64,000 bases of DNA from NCBI RefSeq assembly GCF_002798015.1, contig NZ_PGTZ01000008.1, positions 186,001 to 250,000 on the forward strand, given 5' to 3'. Source of the stretch: Luteimicrobium subarcticum (GTDB lineage Bacteria > Actinomycetota > Actinomycetes > Actinomycetales > Cellulomonadaceae). The position numbers and the translations under genes are program-made. Positions 52,141 through 60,432 of this stretch are shown piece after piece. The notes beneath the pieces were generated by a model, which was not told where the DNA came from, searched no databases, and saw nothing but the letters and a program-made list of their open reading frames with translations. How positions within the stretch are numbered: position 1 is the stretch's first letter; each line of letters opens with the position of its first letter.

Positions 52141-54960
52141 TCAGTCCTGGTCGGCGCCCGGCAGGTAGCCGCCCGGGACCTCATTCGGCGTGTAGATCAC
52201 CGCGTCGCCCGGGTAGGGGGTCGACCACTGGTGCGTCTGGTACCAGGTGTACCGGTTCATGAGCTCGGGGTTCGCGTAGTCCGCCTTCGCCCCGTTGCCC
52301 GTGAAGTGCTGCTGCTTGCTCCACGCCGTCCAGTCGGCGGCGACCTGCCTCTCGGCGGCCGGTACGGCGACCTTCGTCGCCTGTGCGGCGGCGAGCTGCG
52401 TCGCGGCCCCACCGGTCAGGCCCAGCGTGTCGGCGCCGCAGGACGGGGTGGTCGCCACCCCCTCGGTGAGCGGCACCTGGTTGGGCACCGCGTCGAACGG
52501 CGTGGTGTCGGCGTGCCGGGTGAAGGCGTCGAACATCGGCGTGGCCGCGGCGACCTTCTGGTTGAGCGGTCGGGCGCCGAGGATCTGCTCGATGGTGCGG
52601 ACGATCGAGATCTGCGAGTAGTAGGTGCTGACGGTCGTACCGTGCTGCGCCCACGGGCTGATGATCTGCACGGGGGCCCGGTGGCCGTCGACGTGGTCGG
52701 CGCCCGCCTGGCTGTCGTCCTCCACCACGACGACCAACGAGTCCTTCCAGTACGGGCTGTGCGAGATCGTGTCGACGATCTTCCCGACCGCCAGGTCACC
52801 GTCGGCGACCTGCGCCTCGGGGTCGGCGGTGCCGCCCGTGTGGTCGCTCGAGAGCCACATCATGTTGAGGTTGGCGGGACCGTTCTTCTCGAAGTCCTGC
52901 TTCCAGACCTGGTAGCGGTAGATGTCCGGCACCGACGTGTCGAACGACGGCGACCGGTGGTCGCTGATCGCGTCGAGCGACGGGATGACCGAGCCGTTGT
53001 TCCAGGCGATCGACGGGTCGAACAGCTGGGCGGGATCACCGCCGGCGTCGACGCTCGTGGCCGCGCAGTAGTACTGCTGCCACGTCGCACCGGCAGGCTT
53101 GCCCTCGGTGTACTCGAACTCGCCGAAGTCGCGCGCGGTCTTCCCGGCCTTCTCGACGGCGGTCCACAGGAAGCCCGAGCTCTGGTGGCCGAGCACGTCC
53201 TCCTCCGTGTCGTACGAGCGCGTGTACTCGCCCGCGCTGGACTCCGTGTACTCCGGGTTGTCGCCCTGCATGAGCCAGTTGTGGCCCTCGGCCGAGTTCG
53301 TCCCCACGTCGTACGTGTTGTCGTAGAGGCCGAACTGGGTCGCGAGGGCGTGCTGGTTCGGTGTGACCTTCGCGCCGAACTGAGCCAGCGACGCGTCGCC
53401 GTCGCCCTGGGGCATGTCCCCGTAGACCTGGTCGTAGGTGCGGTTCTCCTTGACCAGCAGGAAGACGTGCTTGATCGTCGACGGGTCGCCGATCTTCGCG
53501 GGCACGGGGACGGCCTTCGTGTGCCGGCCCGACGCCCCCCTGGCCTCCTGGACGTCGTTCTTGCCCCAGCCGTTCTGCGCGAAGACCGTCGAGGTCCCAC
53601 GGGCGACCTGCAGGTCCGTCGGCAGCGTGAACTTCGTCAGCGACGCCGTGGTGCCGTGCGTCCCGTGCCCTGTGGCCGCCGTGGTGCCCTGGCCCTCGTT
53701 GAAGGTCAGGAGCGGTCCGCGCGCATCGATGCCGCGCCGGTTGGTCACGACGACCTGGGAACCGACCGTGGCGACGTCCGACGGGTAGTAGTCCGTCGGC
53801 AGCAGCCCCACGTAGCTGACCGGCAGCAACGGGTTGCCCCAGTACCGGTAGACCGCCACGGCGTTGGCCCGCCCGAGCGTGACGAGCAGGCGGCCGTCCT
53901 TCGTCAGGGCGATGCCGGTCGGCGAGTACCCGGTGCTGGAGCCCGACCACGGCTGGGTCGCGATGGTCTGGACGACCTTGTGCGTGCGCGTCGAGACGAC
54001 GGACACGGTCGAGCTGTTGGTGTTCGCGACGAACACCGCGTCCCGGGTCGCGTAGAGCGCGGTCGGGTGCAGACCGACCTTCACGGAGCCCACGGCGTCC
54101 CGCGGGTGAGCCGTGTCGATCAGGCTCAGCGTGCCCGTCGTCGAGGTCCCCAGGAACGGGTCCGCGACGACGTCGGCGCCGTACGACGTCAGGGTCGTGT
54201 CGTCGTCGGTCGCGTCGCGGCCGCCTTCGTCGCTCACGTACAGGGTGCTTCCGACGAGCACGAGGTCGCGCGGCGCGACACCGACGGCCCAGCTGTCGAG
54301 GATCGCGCCGGTGGCCGGGTCGATGGCGACGACCCTGTCCTGGCCGTTGACCGCGACGTAGAGCGTCGATCCGTCGGGTGAGTACACGGACTTGCCGGTC
54401 AGTGCGGCATGACCGTCGACCTTCGGGATCGGCACGGTCGTCCCGGCGCCGAGCGTGCCGTCGGGCTGGACGGGGAACCGGGTGAGTCCGCCCGACTGCG
54501 GGAGCCAGAGCACGGAGCCGTCCGGCGAGTACGTCGGACCCTCCTGCCCGACGGTGTTGTCGGTGATCTTCTCGTTGACGCCCGCGGCCGAGCCGACCGA
54601 CCAGATCTGCTTGTAGTCGGCCAGGTCGAAGATCTGGAGCGCCACCGAGCGGTCCGTGCTGGTCGCCGCGAGGTAGCGACCGTCCGGGCTGACGGTCGAC
54701 CCCATGAACTTGCCGGTCTGCGTGACCAGGCGGTCACCGATTGGCTTGATCACCTGGTCGTCGGAGACCTGGATCCCGTCGGCGTACTCGGTGCCGACGT
54801 GGTGGTCGCGGAACGACTCCGTGGTGGCGTAGGCGGCCGTCGTGCCCGCGAGAGCGACGGCGGCAGTCCCGGCCGTCGCGATGCGGACCCCGCGGGCCGT
54901 CGTCGTGCGGAGGTGCTGTGATCGAGCTGGCTTGACGCGTCGTACGCGTGTGACCTGCAT
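52141..54960 (-). CDS. Secreted beta-propeller phosphoesterase-family protein
   Basis: 939 residues. A Sec-type signal (about 22-45, GVRIATAGTAAVALAGTTAA). The first half is a YVTN/WD-like beta-propeller with repeated blades (TVSPDGRYLAATS, TYSPDGSVLWLP, SVYSPDGSTLYVA, GIALTKDGRLLVT). The second half is a phosphoesterase (PF04185-like) domain with KHVFLLVKENRTYDQVYGD, LYDNTYDVGTNSAEGHNWL, and VVVEDDSQAGADHVDGHRAP as metal-binding sites. Likely a phosphatase/phospholipase C-type enzyme at the cell surface. Ends in a non-sorted hydrophilic tail. It shares strand with the ABC exporter just upstream (3-base gap). Confidence 0.9.
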   Translation of the reverse strand: MQVTRVRRVKPARSQHLRTTTARGVRIATAGTAAVALAGTTAAYATTESFRDHHVGTEYADGIQVSDDQVIKPIGDRLVTQTGKFMGSTVSPDGRYLAATSTDRSVALQIFDLADYKQIWSVGSAAGVNEKITDNTVGQEGPTYSPDGSVLWLPQSGGLTRFPVQPDGTLGAGTTVPIPKVDGHAALTGKSVYSPDGSTLYVAVNGQDRVVAIDPATGAILDSWAVGVAPRDLVLVGSTLYVSDEGGRDATDDDTTLTSYGADVVADPFLGTSTTGTLSLIDTAHPRDAVGSVKVGLHPTALYATRDAVFVANTNSSTVSVVSTRTHKVVQTIATQPWSGSSTGYSPTGIALTKDGRLLVTLGRANAVAVYRYWGNPLLPVSYVGLLPTDYYPSDVATVGSQVVVTNRRGIDARGPLLTFNEGQGTTAATGHGTHGTTASLTKFTLPTDLQVARGTSTVFAQNGWGKNDVQEARGASGRHTKAVPVPAKIGDPSTIKHVFLLVKENRTYDQVYGDMPQGDGDASLAQFGAKVTPNQHALATQFGLYDNTYDVGTNSAEGHNWLMQGDNPEYTESSAGEYTRSYDTEEDVLGHQSSGFLWTAVEKAGKTARDFGEFEYTEGKPAGATWQQYYCAATSVDAGGDPAQLFDPSIAWNNGSVIPSLDAISDHRSPSFDTSVPDIYRYQVWKQDFEKNGPANLNMMWLSSDHTGGTADPEAQVADGDLAVGKIVDTISHSPYWKDSLVVVVEDDSQAGADHVDGHRAPVQIISPWAQHGTTVSTYYSQISIVRTIEQILGARPLNQKVAAATPMFDAFTRHADTTPFDAVPNQVPLTEGVATTPSCGADTLGLTGGAATQLAAAQATKVAVPAAERQVAADWTAWSKQQHFTGNGAKADYANPELMNRYTWYQTHQWSTPYPGDAVIYTPNEVPGGYLPGADQD

Positions 54961-54963
54961 CTC

Positions 54964-56361
54964 TCATCCCTTCGATGATGGTTTCAGCAGATCGACGATC
55001 CCGTCGAGCTGCCACAGGGGATTCGGGGCATCACCTGTCGGGGTGTGGACGACGAAGTAGCCGTTGACCTCCTGGGGTCCGTCGCCGTCCGCGACGTACC
55101 GCCCGTCGGCGGTGACGTCGAGCTGGTAGACGGCCGTGGCCTGGGTCTGCGAGCCGGGGACGTGCCACGTGACGACACACCTCCAGTCGTTCCCGGGCCC
55201 CTCGTCCTCGACGAGGGAGCCGCCCTTGTCGCAGTCGGCGCCGGCGCCCAGCTGCGACACGGTGTAGCCGGGCCGGTGCAGCTCGGCCGACTGCAGCTGG
55301 TAGAGGTGCGCGAACGAGGTCGCGAGGCTCCCCTCCAGCTTGTCCTGGGTGACGCCGGTGCCCGTCGCGGGTGTGGCCACCGCGATCACGCCCGCGGTCG
55401 CTGCGACGAGACCGACGAGCGGGAGCGCGACCCCGAGGGCCCGCCGTCCCGCGCCGTCGTACGCCAGGTCGGTGAAGTCACGCCGGACGAACACGGCGTA
55501 CGCCAGCAGCGTCGCCGCGACCGCCCACGTCAGGCTCACGGCCACGCTGATGAGGAGCGGGCCGGTCTGTGCCGGGGCGGTGAACAGGCCGCGCCACGCG
55601 AGGAGGGTGTTGGTCGGTAGTGCGAGCCGCAGCGCCTCGGGCAGCGGCAGGACCTCGACCAGGCCCAGGACGACCGCCAGCAGCGCGGGCACGAGCAGGC
55701 CCATCGGGGAACGGCCCAGCACGACCGATCCGAGGAGGCCGACGCCGGCGAAAGCGAGGGTGGGGGCGAGGACGCTGAGCCAGGCGAGCAGCACGGTGCG
55801 TGCCGCGTCCCCCGTGCCCAGCGCGTGCCCGTCCAGCCCGACCAGGGGGTGGTTGCCGACGGCCAGCAGGCCCCCGACCGTCGCCGAGAGGCCGAGGGCG
55901 GCGAGGACCGCCACGATGACGGTCAGGCTCGCGAGCGACTTGGCGACGAAGACCCGGCGGGGGGAACGGACCGCCATCAGCAGGTGACGCCACGTGCCGA
56001 GCCGGTCCTCGGCGGCGAAGACGTCCCCGGCCACGAGGGAGGTCGCCAGCGGGAGCACCCACGAGCAGCAGAAGCCCAGGACCACGAGTGCGCCGGCCCA
56101 TCCCGTGGCGAGCAGCCAGCGTCCGAACACGGTGTCCGTCGGGAGCGTCGTCTGCTGGCTCACCACGGCCACGAAGAGGCCCGGCCCGACGCAGCACGCG
56201 ATCAGCATGATCCGCGTGCGCCACTGGGACACCAGCTTGGTCAGCTCGAACCGGTAGACCCGTCGGAGGGGGACGGGTCGGGCGGCAACCGGGGGCGTAC
56301 GGGGCGGGGAGGCGTCCGGGGACAGCGGTGCGCGGGAAGATCGCGTCTCGGTCGTCGTCAT
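54964..56361 (-). CDS. ABC exporter permease with large C-terminal extracytoplasmic domain
   Basis: 465 residues. A proline-rich start then six membrane helices of ABC-2 type (about 50-70, 87-110, 140-165, 190-215, 222-240, 268-292) and a seventh (about 308-330), followed by a soluble domain of about 130 residues (336-465) that should lie outside. It contains two cysteines (AGADCDKGG, NDWRCVV) suitable for a disulfide. ATG 56361 overlaps the ATPase stop. Export of an unknown substrate; the extra domain could process or receive it. Confidence 0.85.
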   Translation of the reverse strand: MTTTETRSSRAPLSPDASPPRTPPVAARPVPLRRVYRFELTKLVSQWRTRIMLIACCVGPGLFVAVVSQQTTLPTDTVFGRWLLATGWAGALVVLGFCCSWVLPLATSLVAGDVFAAEDRLGTWRHLLMAVRSPRRVFVAKSLASLTVIVAVLAALGLSATVGGLLAVGNHPLVGLDGHALGTGDAARTVLLAWLSVLAPTLAFAGVGLLGSVVLGRSPMGLLVPALLAVVLGLVEVLPLPEALRLALPTNTLLAWRGLFTAPAQTGPLLISVAVSLTWAVAATLLAYAVFVRRDFTDLAYDGAGRRALGVALPLVGLVAATAGVIAVATPATGTGVTQDKLEGSLATSFAHLYQLQSAELHRPGYTVSQLGAGADCDKGGSLVEDEGPGNDWRCVVTWHVPGSQTQATAVYQLDVTADGRYVADGDGPQEVNGYFVVHTPTGDAPNPLWQLDGIVDLLKPSSKG

Positions 56362-57359
56362 CGGACGGGCTCCTCGTGGTCGGCGCCGGCTCGAAGGAGC
56401 GTCGCGGTCTGCGTCGGTGCGTCGGCATCTCCGGTCAGCGCCAGGAACGCCGCCTCGAGCGGCGGGACGAACGGTCCGAGCTCCCGGACCGCCACACCCG
56501 CTCCGACGAGGCGCGCCACGAGCTCGTCGACGGCGGTCGCGGTGCCGTGCACGACCAGGGCGTCGGGGTCCAGCGGGACGGCGGCGGGCACGGCGTCGTG
56601 CCCGGTGCGCAGGCCGGGGACGTCGGCGGCGATGCGGCGCGCGGCCGCGGTGTCGGTGGTGACGACGCGCACGTCGCGCTCGTCGGACGCGGCAGCCAGG
56701 TCGCGGGGCGCACCCGTGAAGACGACCTGACCGAGGTGGAGGATCGTCACGTCGTGACACAGTGCCGCGAGGTCGTCCATGCGGTGGCTGGACATCACGA
56801 CCGCTGTCCCGGCCGCGGCCAGGCGGGTCAGGACCCGGTGCACGTGCCGCGTGCCCGCGGGGTCGAGCCCGTTGGCCGGTTCGTCGAGCACGAGCAGGCG
56901 GGGTGCCGCCAGGAGCGCGGCCGCAAGTCCGAGGCGTTGGCGCATCCCGAGCGAGAAGCCACGGAGGCGGTCGTCTGCCACGTCGGTCAGGCCGACCTCG
57001 TGGAGGGCGTCGTCCACGTCGTCCGGGCTCCGGGCGCTGTCGCCGCGCAGCGAGACGAGGGCGGCGAGGTTCTGTCGCGCGGTCAGCCCGGGGTAGAGGC
57101 CGGGGCCGTCGACGAAGCCCGCCACACCGTCCGGCACGCCGAGCGCCCGGCTGACGGGGGCGCCGAGGACCTCGAGGTGGCCGGTGTCGGCGGTCGCGAG
57201 GCCCAGGAGCAGGCCGAGGAGCGTCGTCTTGCCGGCACCGTTCGGACCGATGAGGCCGTGCACCGTCCCCGTGGGAACGTCGAGGTCGACGCCGCCCAGC
57301 GCGACCACGTCGCCGAAGGTCTTGGTGATGCCGCGAGCACGGACCGCTGCGGTGGTCAT
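56358..57359 (-). CDS. ABC transporter ATP-binding protein (exporter type)
   Basis: 333 residues: Walker A GPNGAGKT (38-45), signature FSLGMRQRLGLA (about 137-148), Walker B LLVLDEP (about 156-162), H-loop MSSHRMDDL, then a C-terminal domain of about 100 residues. Class of bacitracin/lantibiotic-type exporters. GGGGAG 4 bases before ATG 57359. Works with the following permease. Confidence 0.92.
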   Translation of the reverse strand: MTTAAVRARGITKTFGDVVALGGVDLDVPTGTVHGLIGPNGAGKTTLLGLLLGLATADTGHLEVLGAPVSRALGVPDGVAGFVDGPGLYPGLTARQNLAALVSLRGDSARSPDDVDDALHEVGLTDVADDRLRGFSLGMRQRLGLAAALLAAPRLLVLDEPANGLDPAGTRHVHRVLTRLAAAGTAVVMSSHRMDDLAALCHDVTILHLGQVVFTGAPRDLAAASDERDVRVVTTDTAAARRIAADVPGLRTGHDAVPAAVPLDPDALVVHGTATAVDELVARLVGAGVAVRELGPFVPPLEAAFLALTGDADAPTQTATLLRAGADHEEPVR

Positions 57360-57553
57360 GAGTCTCCCCTGCGTCGCCGGAGCCAAAGATGCCTCTGGCA
57401 ACGTAGAGGGCTGACCGGGCGCAAGGGGTGGCAGGGGAGGCAACAGGGGGTGAACTGTCGAAGACCGTCACGCGTGCGCCCGTCTCCCGGCGCCCTCGCG
57501 TGGACGGGTTCGGCCGGTCGGAGCCACGGACGGTACGCTGTCCCCGCCCTTCA

Positions 57554-57630
57554 GGGCCTGTAGCTCAGCTGGTTAGAGCGCCACGCTTACACCGTGGATG
57601 TCGGGGGTTCGAGTCCCTCCGGGCCCACCA
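57554..57630 (+). tRNA. tRNA-Val (TAC)
   Basis: Acceptor GGGCCTG pairs with CGGGCCC (one T-G pair), D-arm TAGCTCAGCTGGTTAGAGC, anticodon loop CTTACAC (anticodon TAC), and T-arm GGGGGTTCGAGTCCCTC; discriminator A and encoded CCA at 57628-57630. Unlike the other two tRNAs here, CCA is encoded. Confidence 0.97.
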
Positions 57631-57638
57631 TCGTGATG

Positions 57639-57669
57639 ACGCGGGACATCGTTCATCGATGCCCCGCGT
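57639..57669 (+). terminator. Hairpin after tRNA-Val
   Basis: Thirteen-base arms with one mismatch (57639-57651, 57657-57669) around TTCAT, 9 bases past the tRNA. ATCGTTCATCG occurs twice here (57648-57658 and 57671-57681). Confidence 0.6.
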
Positions 57670-57845
57670 GATCGTTCATCGTGCAGGGCCCGGCCATCGG
57701 TCGGGGTCCCTGGACGTGCGCGGCGGCGGCCGGCGTCTGTGCCGCCGGAGTCTGAGAAACTGGCACGGTGACGCCGACGACGGTGTCCCGGACGAGGCAC
57801 GCCGTACCCGGTCAGCGACAAGACGGTGTGAAGGAGTGTCCTGTC

Positions 57846-58112
57846 ATGTACGACGTCGTCCAGATCGTCGGTTCCCTGCTCATCCTGTCGGCCTTCGTCG
57901 GCTCGCTGCTCGGGCGCATCGACGCCTCCGGCTACCGGTACCTGGTCGTGAACGCGGTGGGTTCGGCCATCCTCACGGTGACCGCGATCATCAGCCGCGA
58001 GTGGGGATTCATCATGCTCGAGGGCGTGTGGGCGGTCGTGTCCGTCTACACGATCGTGCGCAAGGCGCGTGGCGGCGGACGTCCTGGGGAGCCGCAGCCG
58101 CAGGGTGCGTGA
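57846..58112 (+). CDS. CBU_0592-family small membrane protein
   Basis: 88 residues, three membrane helices (about 3-22, 30-48, 52-72) with the family signature DVVQIVGSLLILSAFVGSLLG, YLVVNAVGSAILTVTAI and EGVWAVVSVYTI. GAAGGAG lies 9 bases before ATG 57846. Function unknown. Confidence 0.85.
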   Translation: MYDVVQIVGSLLILSAFVGSLLGRIDASGYRYLVVNAVGSAILTVTAIISREWGFIMLEGVWAVVSVYTIVRKARGGGRPGEPQPQGA

Positions 58113-58137
58113 GGCGACCGCGCCGCGACGGGTCGGG

Positions 58138-58143
58138 CACGAT
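58138..58143 (+). promoter_or_regulatory. Candidate -10 (CACGAT) of leaderless arfB
   Basis: Six bases before ATG 58150; no ribosome site. Keeps the A and final T of the consensus. Confidence 0.4.
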
Positions 58144-58149
58144 GGGCTC

Positions 58150-58596
58150 ATGCCCGCACCCCTCCGCACCGGCCTCGTGGTGAGTCCTGCGCTCACCATC
58201 CCGCGGGCGGAGCTCACGGAACGGTTCTCCCGCGCGTCCGGCCCGGGCGGGCAGGGCGTCAACACCACGGACTCGCGGGTCGAGCTGTCGTGGGACGTGC
58301 GCGGGTCGGCGGTGCTCACGGTGACGCAGCGCGCCCGGATCGAGGAGCGGCTCGCGTCGCGTCTCGTCGACGGGGTCCTCACGGTCGTCGCCTCGGAGCA
58401 CCGTGAACAGCTGCGCAACCGGGACGCCGCCGGCCGACGGCTCGCGGCGGTCGTCGCCGAGGCCGTCGCGCCGCCGCCCCGGACGCGCCGCGCGACCCGT
58501 CCGACGCGCGGTTCTCAGGAGCGCCGGCTCACGGCGAAGAAGCAGCGCTCCACGACGAAGAGCCTGCGGTCGTCGCGGCCGCGTCGCGACGACTGA
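58150..58596 (+). CDS. arfB: Peptidyl-tRNA hydrolase ArfB (stalled-ribosome rescue)
   Basis: 148 residues. GGQ domain with GPGGQGVN (about 32-39) and a basic C-terminal tail (RRLTAKKQRSTTKSLRSSRP), which enters the empty mRNA channel of stalled ribosomes while GGQ hydrolyses peptidyl-tRNA. Length is typical. A 14-bp tandem repeat starts in the stop codon context. Confidence 0.94.
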   Translation: MPAPLRTGLVVSPALTIPRAELTERFSRASGPGGQGVNTTDSRVELSWDVRGSAVLTVTQRARIEERLASRLVDGVLTVVASEHREQLRNRDAAGRRLAAVVAEAVAPPPRTRRATRPTRGSQERRLTAKKQRSTTKSLRSSRPRRDD

Positions 58597-58662
58597 GCCT
58601 GCCCGACTGAGCCTGCCCGACTGAGCCTGCCCGACCGCGTCTGCCCGACCGCGTCTGCCCGA
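58593..58662. repeat. Five tandem copies of a 14-bp repeat
   Basis: CTGAGCCTGCCCGA three times (58593-58606, 58607-58620, 58621-58634), then CCGCGTCTGCCCGA twice (58635-58648, 58649-58662). The first copy contains the arfB TGA stop; each first-type copy carries CTGA. It lies between convergent genes and likely arose by slippage. Confidence 0.9.
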
Positions 58663-58684
58663 CCGGTCCGGGACGACGCAGCCG

Positions 58685-59029
58685 TCACGCGTCGACGAGC
58701 TCCAGCGTCATGCCACGGAAGGTCGCGTAGGGGGCGAGGTTCGTGGCCGCGTCCTCGGCCGTCCGGCGGCCGATCTCGGAGTCGAGGGCGGCCCTCAGGG
58801 AGTCCGTGTCGTCCCAGTCCATCATCACGACCATGTAGCAGGCGTCGCCGAGGAGCGCGACGGGCTCGTGGCTGCGGGTGACGCGGCGCAGGCCCGGGTA
58901 CTGCTTCACGAGCGGGACGTGCACCTCGGTGTAGTGGCGTTCGAACGCCTCCACGTCGCTCGGGGTGTCGTACATGACGACGAAGCGGGCCTTCGGCGCT
59001 GCGGTCGGGTCGACGGTCGTGTCGGTCAT
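58685..59029 (-). CDS. EthD-family protein
   Basis: 114 residues. Dimeric ferredoxin-like fold: RFVVMYDTPSDVEAFERHYT, then HVPLVKQYPGLRRVTRS (family core), and MVVMMDWDDTDSLRAAL. GAGGAG 7 bases before ATG 59029. EthD proteins assist monooxygenases or degrade small esters and ketones; role here unknown. Confidence 0.88.
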   Translation of the reverse strand: MTDTTVDPTAAPKARFVVMYDTPSDVEAFERHYTEVHVPLVKQYPGLRRVTRSHEPVALLGDACYMVVMMDWDDTDSLRAALDSEIGRRTAEDAATNLAPYATFRGMTLELVDA

Positions 59030-59072
59030 CGTTCGGCTCCTCGTGGTCGCGGTGGGCGGCGTCAGCGGCACG

Positions 59073-60350
59073 CTACTGGGCGGCGCGAGCGACTGCCGGT
59101 GACGCGCCGACGGGGCGCAGCGTGAGCGCGCACAGTCCGACCCCCAGCACCGCGGCCGCGGTGGCGAGCACGGTCACGCCCGTCCAGCCGGAGCGCGACC
59201 ACGCGGCCGTGGAGAGCGTCCCGGCCACGGTGCTGCCCGCGTAGTAGAAGAGCAGGTACGCGCTCGACGCCCGGGACGTGCTCGCGCCGGTCTCGTGCGC
59301 GCGGCTGACGACCCACCCGGACAGCACGGAGTGCAGGCCGAGGAACGCGACGGTGAGCACGCCGAGCCCGACGAACACGGTGACGATGTTCGACGGCCAC
59401 AGGATCGCGACGGACGCGCCCGCGACGGTCGCGCCGAGCAGGGCGGCGCGGGGTCGTCCGACGCGTTGTGCCAGCGCGCGGAACAGCGTGGGCGCGGCGA
59501 TGCCGACCGGGTAGGCGAGGTAGACGAACGCCTCGGCGGCGCCGAGGTCGAACGGCGGCGCCTCGAGCCGGAACGACACGCTGTTGTAGAGCGCGACGAA
59601 CAGGCCCATGTTGACGCACCCGACGACGCAGAGCAGGAGCAGCCGCCGGTCGCGGACGGCCGCGAAGGTGCCGCCGAGCACGTCGCCGAGGCGCATGCGC
59701 ACGGGCGCGGCGGTGTCGCGGGGCAGGAGGGCGACGACGCCGATGCCGGCTGCGACGGAGATCAGCCCGAGCACGACGGTGGGCACCTGCCACCCGCCGA
59801 GCGCGGCGAGCGGGACGGGCACGAGGCGTCCGGCCGCGCCGCCGACCGCCGTGCCCGTGATGTAGGTGGCGTTGGCGGCGGGGTGCGCGTCGTCCGCGAC
59901 GACGTCCTTGATGTAGGCGAGCGCGGCCGCGGGCAGGATCGCGAGCGCGAGACCCATCCCGGCGCGGCACGCCAGGAAGGCACCCCACGTGGGCGCCAGG
60001 GTGCACAGCAGCGCGAGGACGCCGCCCGTCAGGAGCGACCCGGCGATGGCGCGCACGCTGCCGACGCGGTCGGCGAGCGGCCCGGCGAGCAGGAGGCCGG
60101 CGAGCATGGCGAGCGTGGTCGCCGACAGGGCGAGCCCGGACGACGCCTCGGGTACGCCGAACCCGCGCGCGAGGTCCGGCAGGAGGGGCTGCACGTAGTA
60201 GATGAGCGCGAAGTTTGCGAGGCCGCCGAGCGCAAGGACCTGGAGCGTGCGGCGGTACGCCGGGTCGCCGCGACGCAGCCCGGGGCCCGACGTGGGCCCG
60301 CCGGCTGGCGCCGGTCGGGCGGTGGTGACGGCGGGGGAGCGCAGCAGCAT
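59073..60350 (-). CDS. Major facilitator superfamily transporter
   Basis: 425 residues with twelve membrane helices. Motif A GPLADRVGSVRAI (about 91-103) after helix 2; a second in LAQRVGRPRAALLG. Class of DHA1-like drug/metabolite exporters. GGTGGAGG 1-4 bases before ATG 60350. Divergent from a LysR gene with an operator-like dyad between them, so probably controlled by it. Confidence 0.92.
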   Translation of the reverse strand: MLLRSPAVTTARPAPAGGPTSGPGLRRGDPAYRRTLQVLALGGLANFALIYYVQPLLPDLARGFGVPEASSGLALSATTLAMLAGLLLAGPLADRVGSVRAIAGSLLTGGVLALLCTLAPTWGAFLACRAGMGLALAILPAAALAYIKDVVADDAHPAANATYITGTAVGGAAGRLVPVPLAALGGWQVPTVVLGLISVAAGIGVVALLPRDTAAPVRMRLGDVLGGTFAAVRDRRLLLLCVVGCVNMGLFVALYNSVSFRLEAPPFDLGAAEAFVYLAYPVGIAAPTLFRALAQRVGRPRAALLGATVAGASVAILWPSNIVTVFVGLGVLTVAFLGLHSVLSGWVVSRAHETGASTSRASSAYLLFYYAGSTVAGTLSTAAWSRSGWTGVTVLATAAAVLGVGLCALTLRPVGASPAVARAAQ

Positions 60351-60387
60351 GCCTCCACCTTCGGTCGAGCGAATCGCGTCACCAAAT

Positions 60388-60410
60388 GCATCAGGAGAGC
60401 GCTGTGATGC
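60388..60410. promoter_or_regulatory. LysR-type T-N11-A operator
   Basis: GCATCA-N11-TGATGC, a perfect dyad of the LysR-type form T-N11-A, placed between the divergent MFS and LysR genes, 38 and 23 bases from the two starts. Confidence 0.7.
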
Positions 60411-60420
60411 TTCAGGCGCA

Positions 60421-60426
60421 TAACAT
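60421..60426 (+). promoter_or_regulatory. Candidate -10 (TAACAT) of leaderless LysR gene
   Basis: Six bases before ATG 60433. The LysR dyad is 11 bases upstream, so regulator binding would overlap polymerase contacts (autorepression). Confidence 0.5.
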
Positions 60427-60432
60427 CGGACG

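Noticed and set aside
57554-57681. Possible phage or integrative element attachment site at tRNA-Val with ATCGTTCATCG repeated downstream
   Set aside because: The short direct repeat is part of a hairpin region, no integrase or tRNA 3' end duplicate is present, and neighbours are ordinary chromosomal genes.
57768-57845. GTG 57768 as a longer start of the CBU_0592-family gene
   Set aside because: It adds a charged tail not seen in the family; ATG 57846 has a good ribosome site and begins at helix 1.
58593-58662. CRISPR-like array
   Set aside because: Repeats are 14 bp and directly adjacent without spacers; this is a simple tandem repeat.
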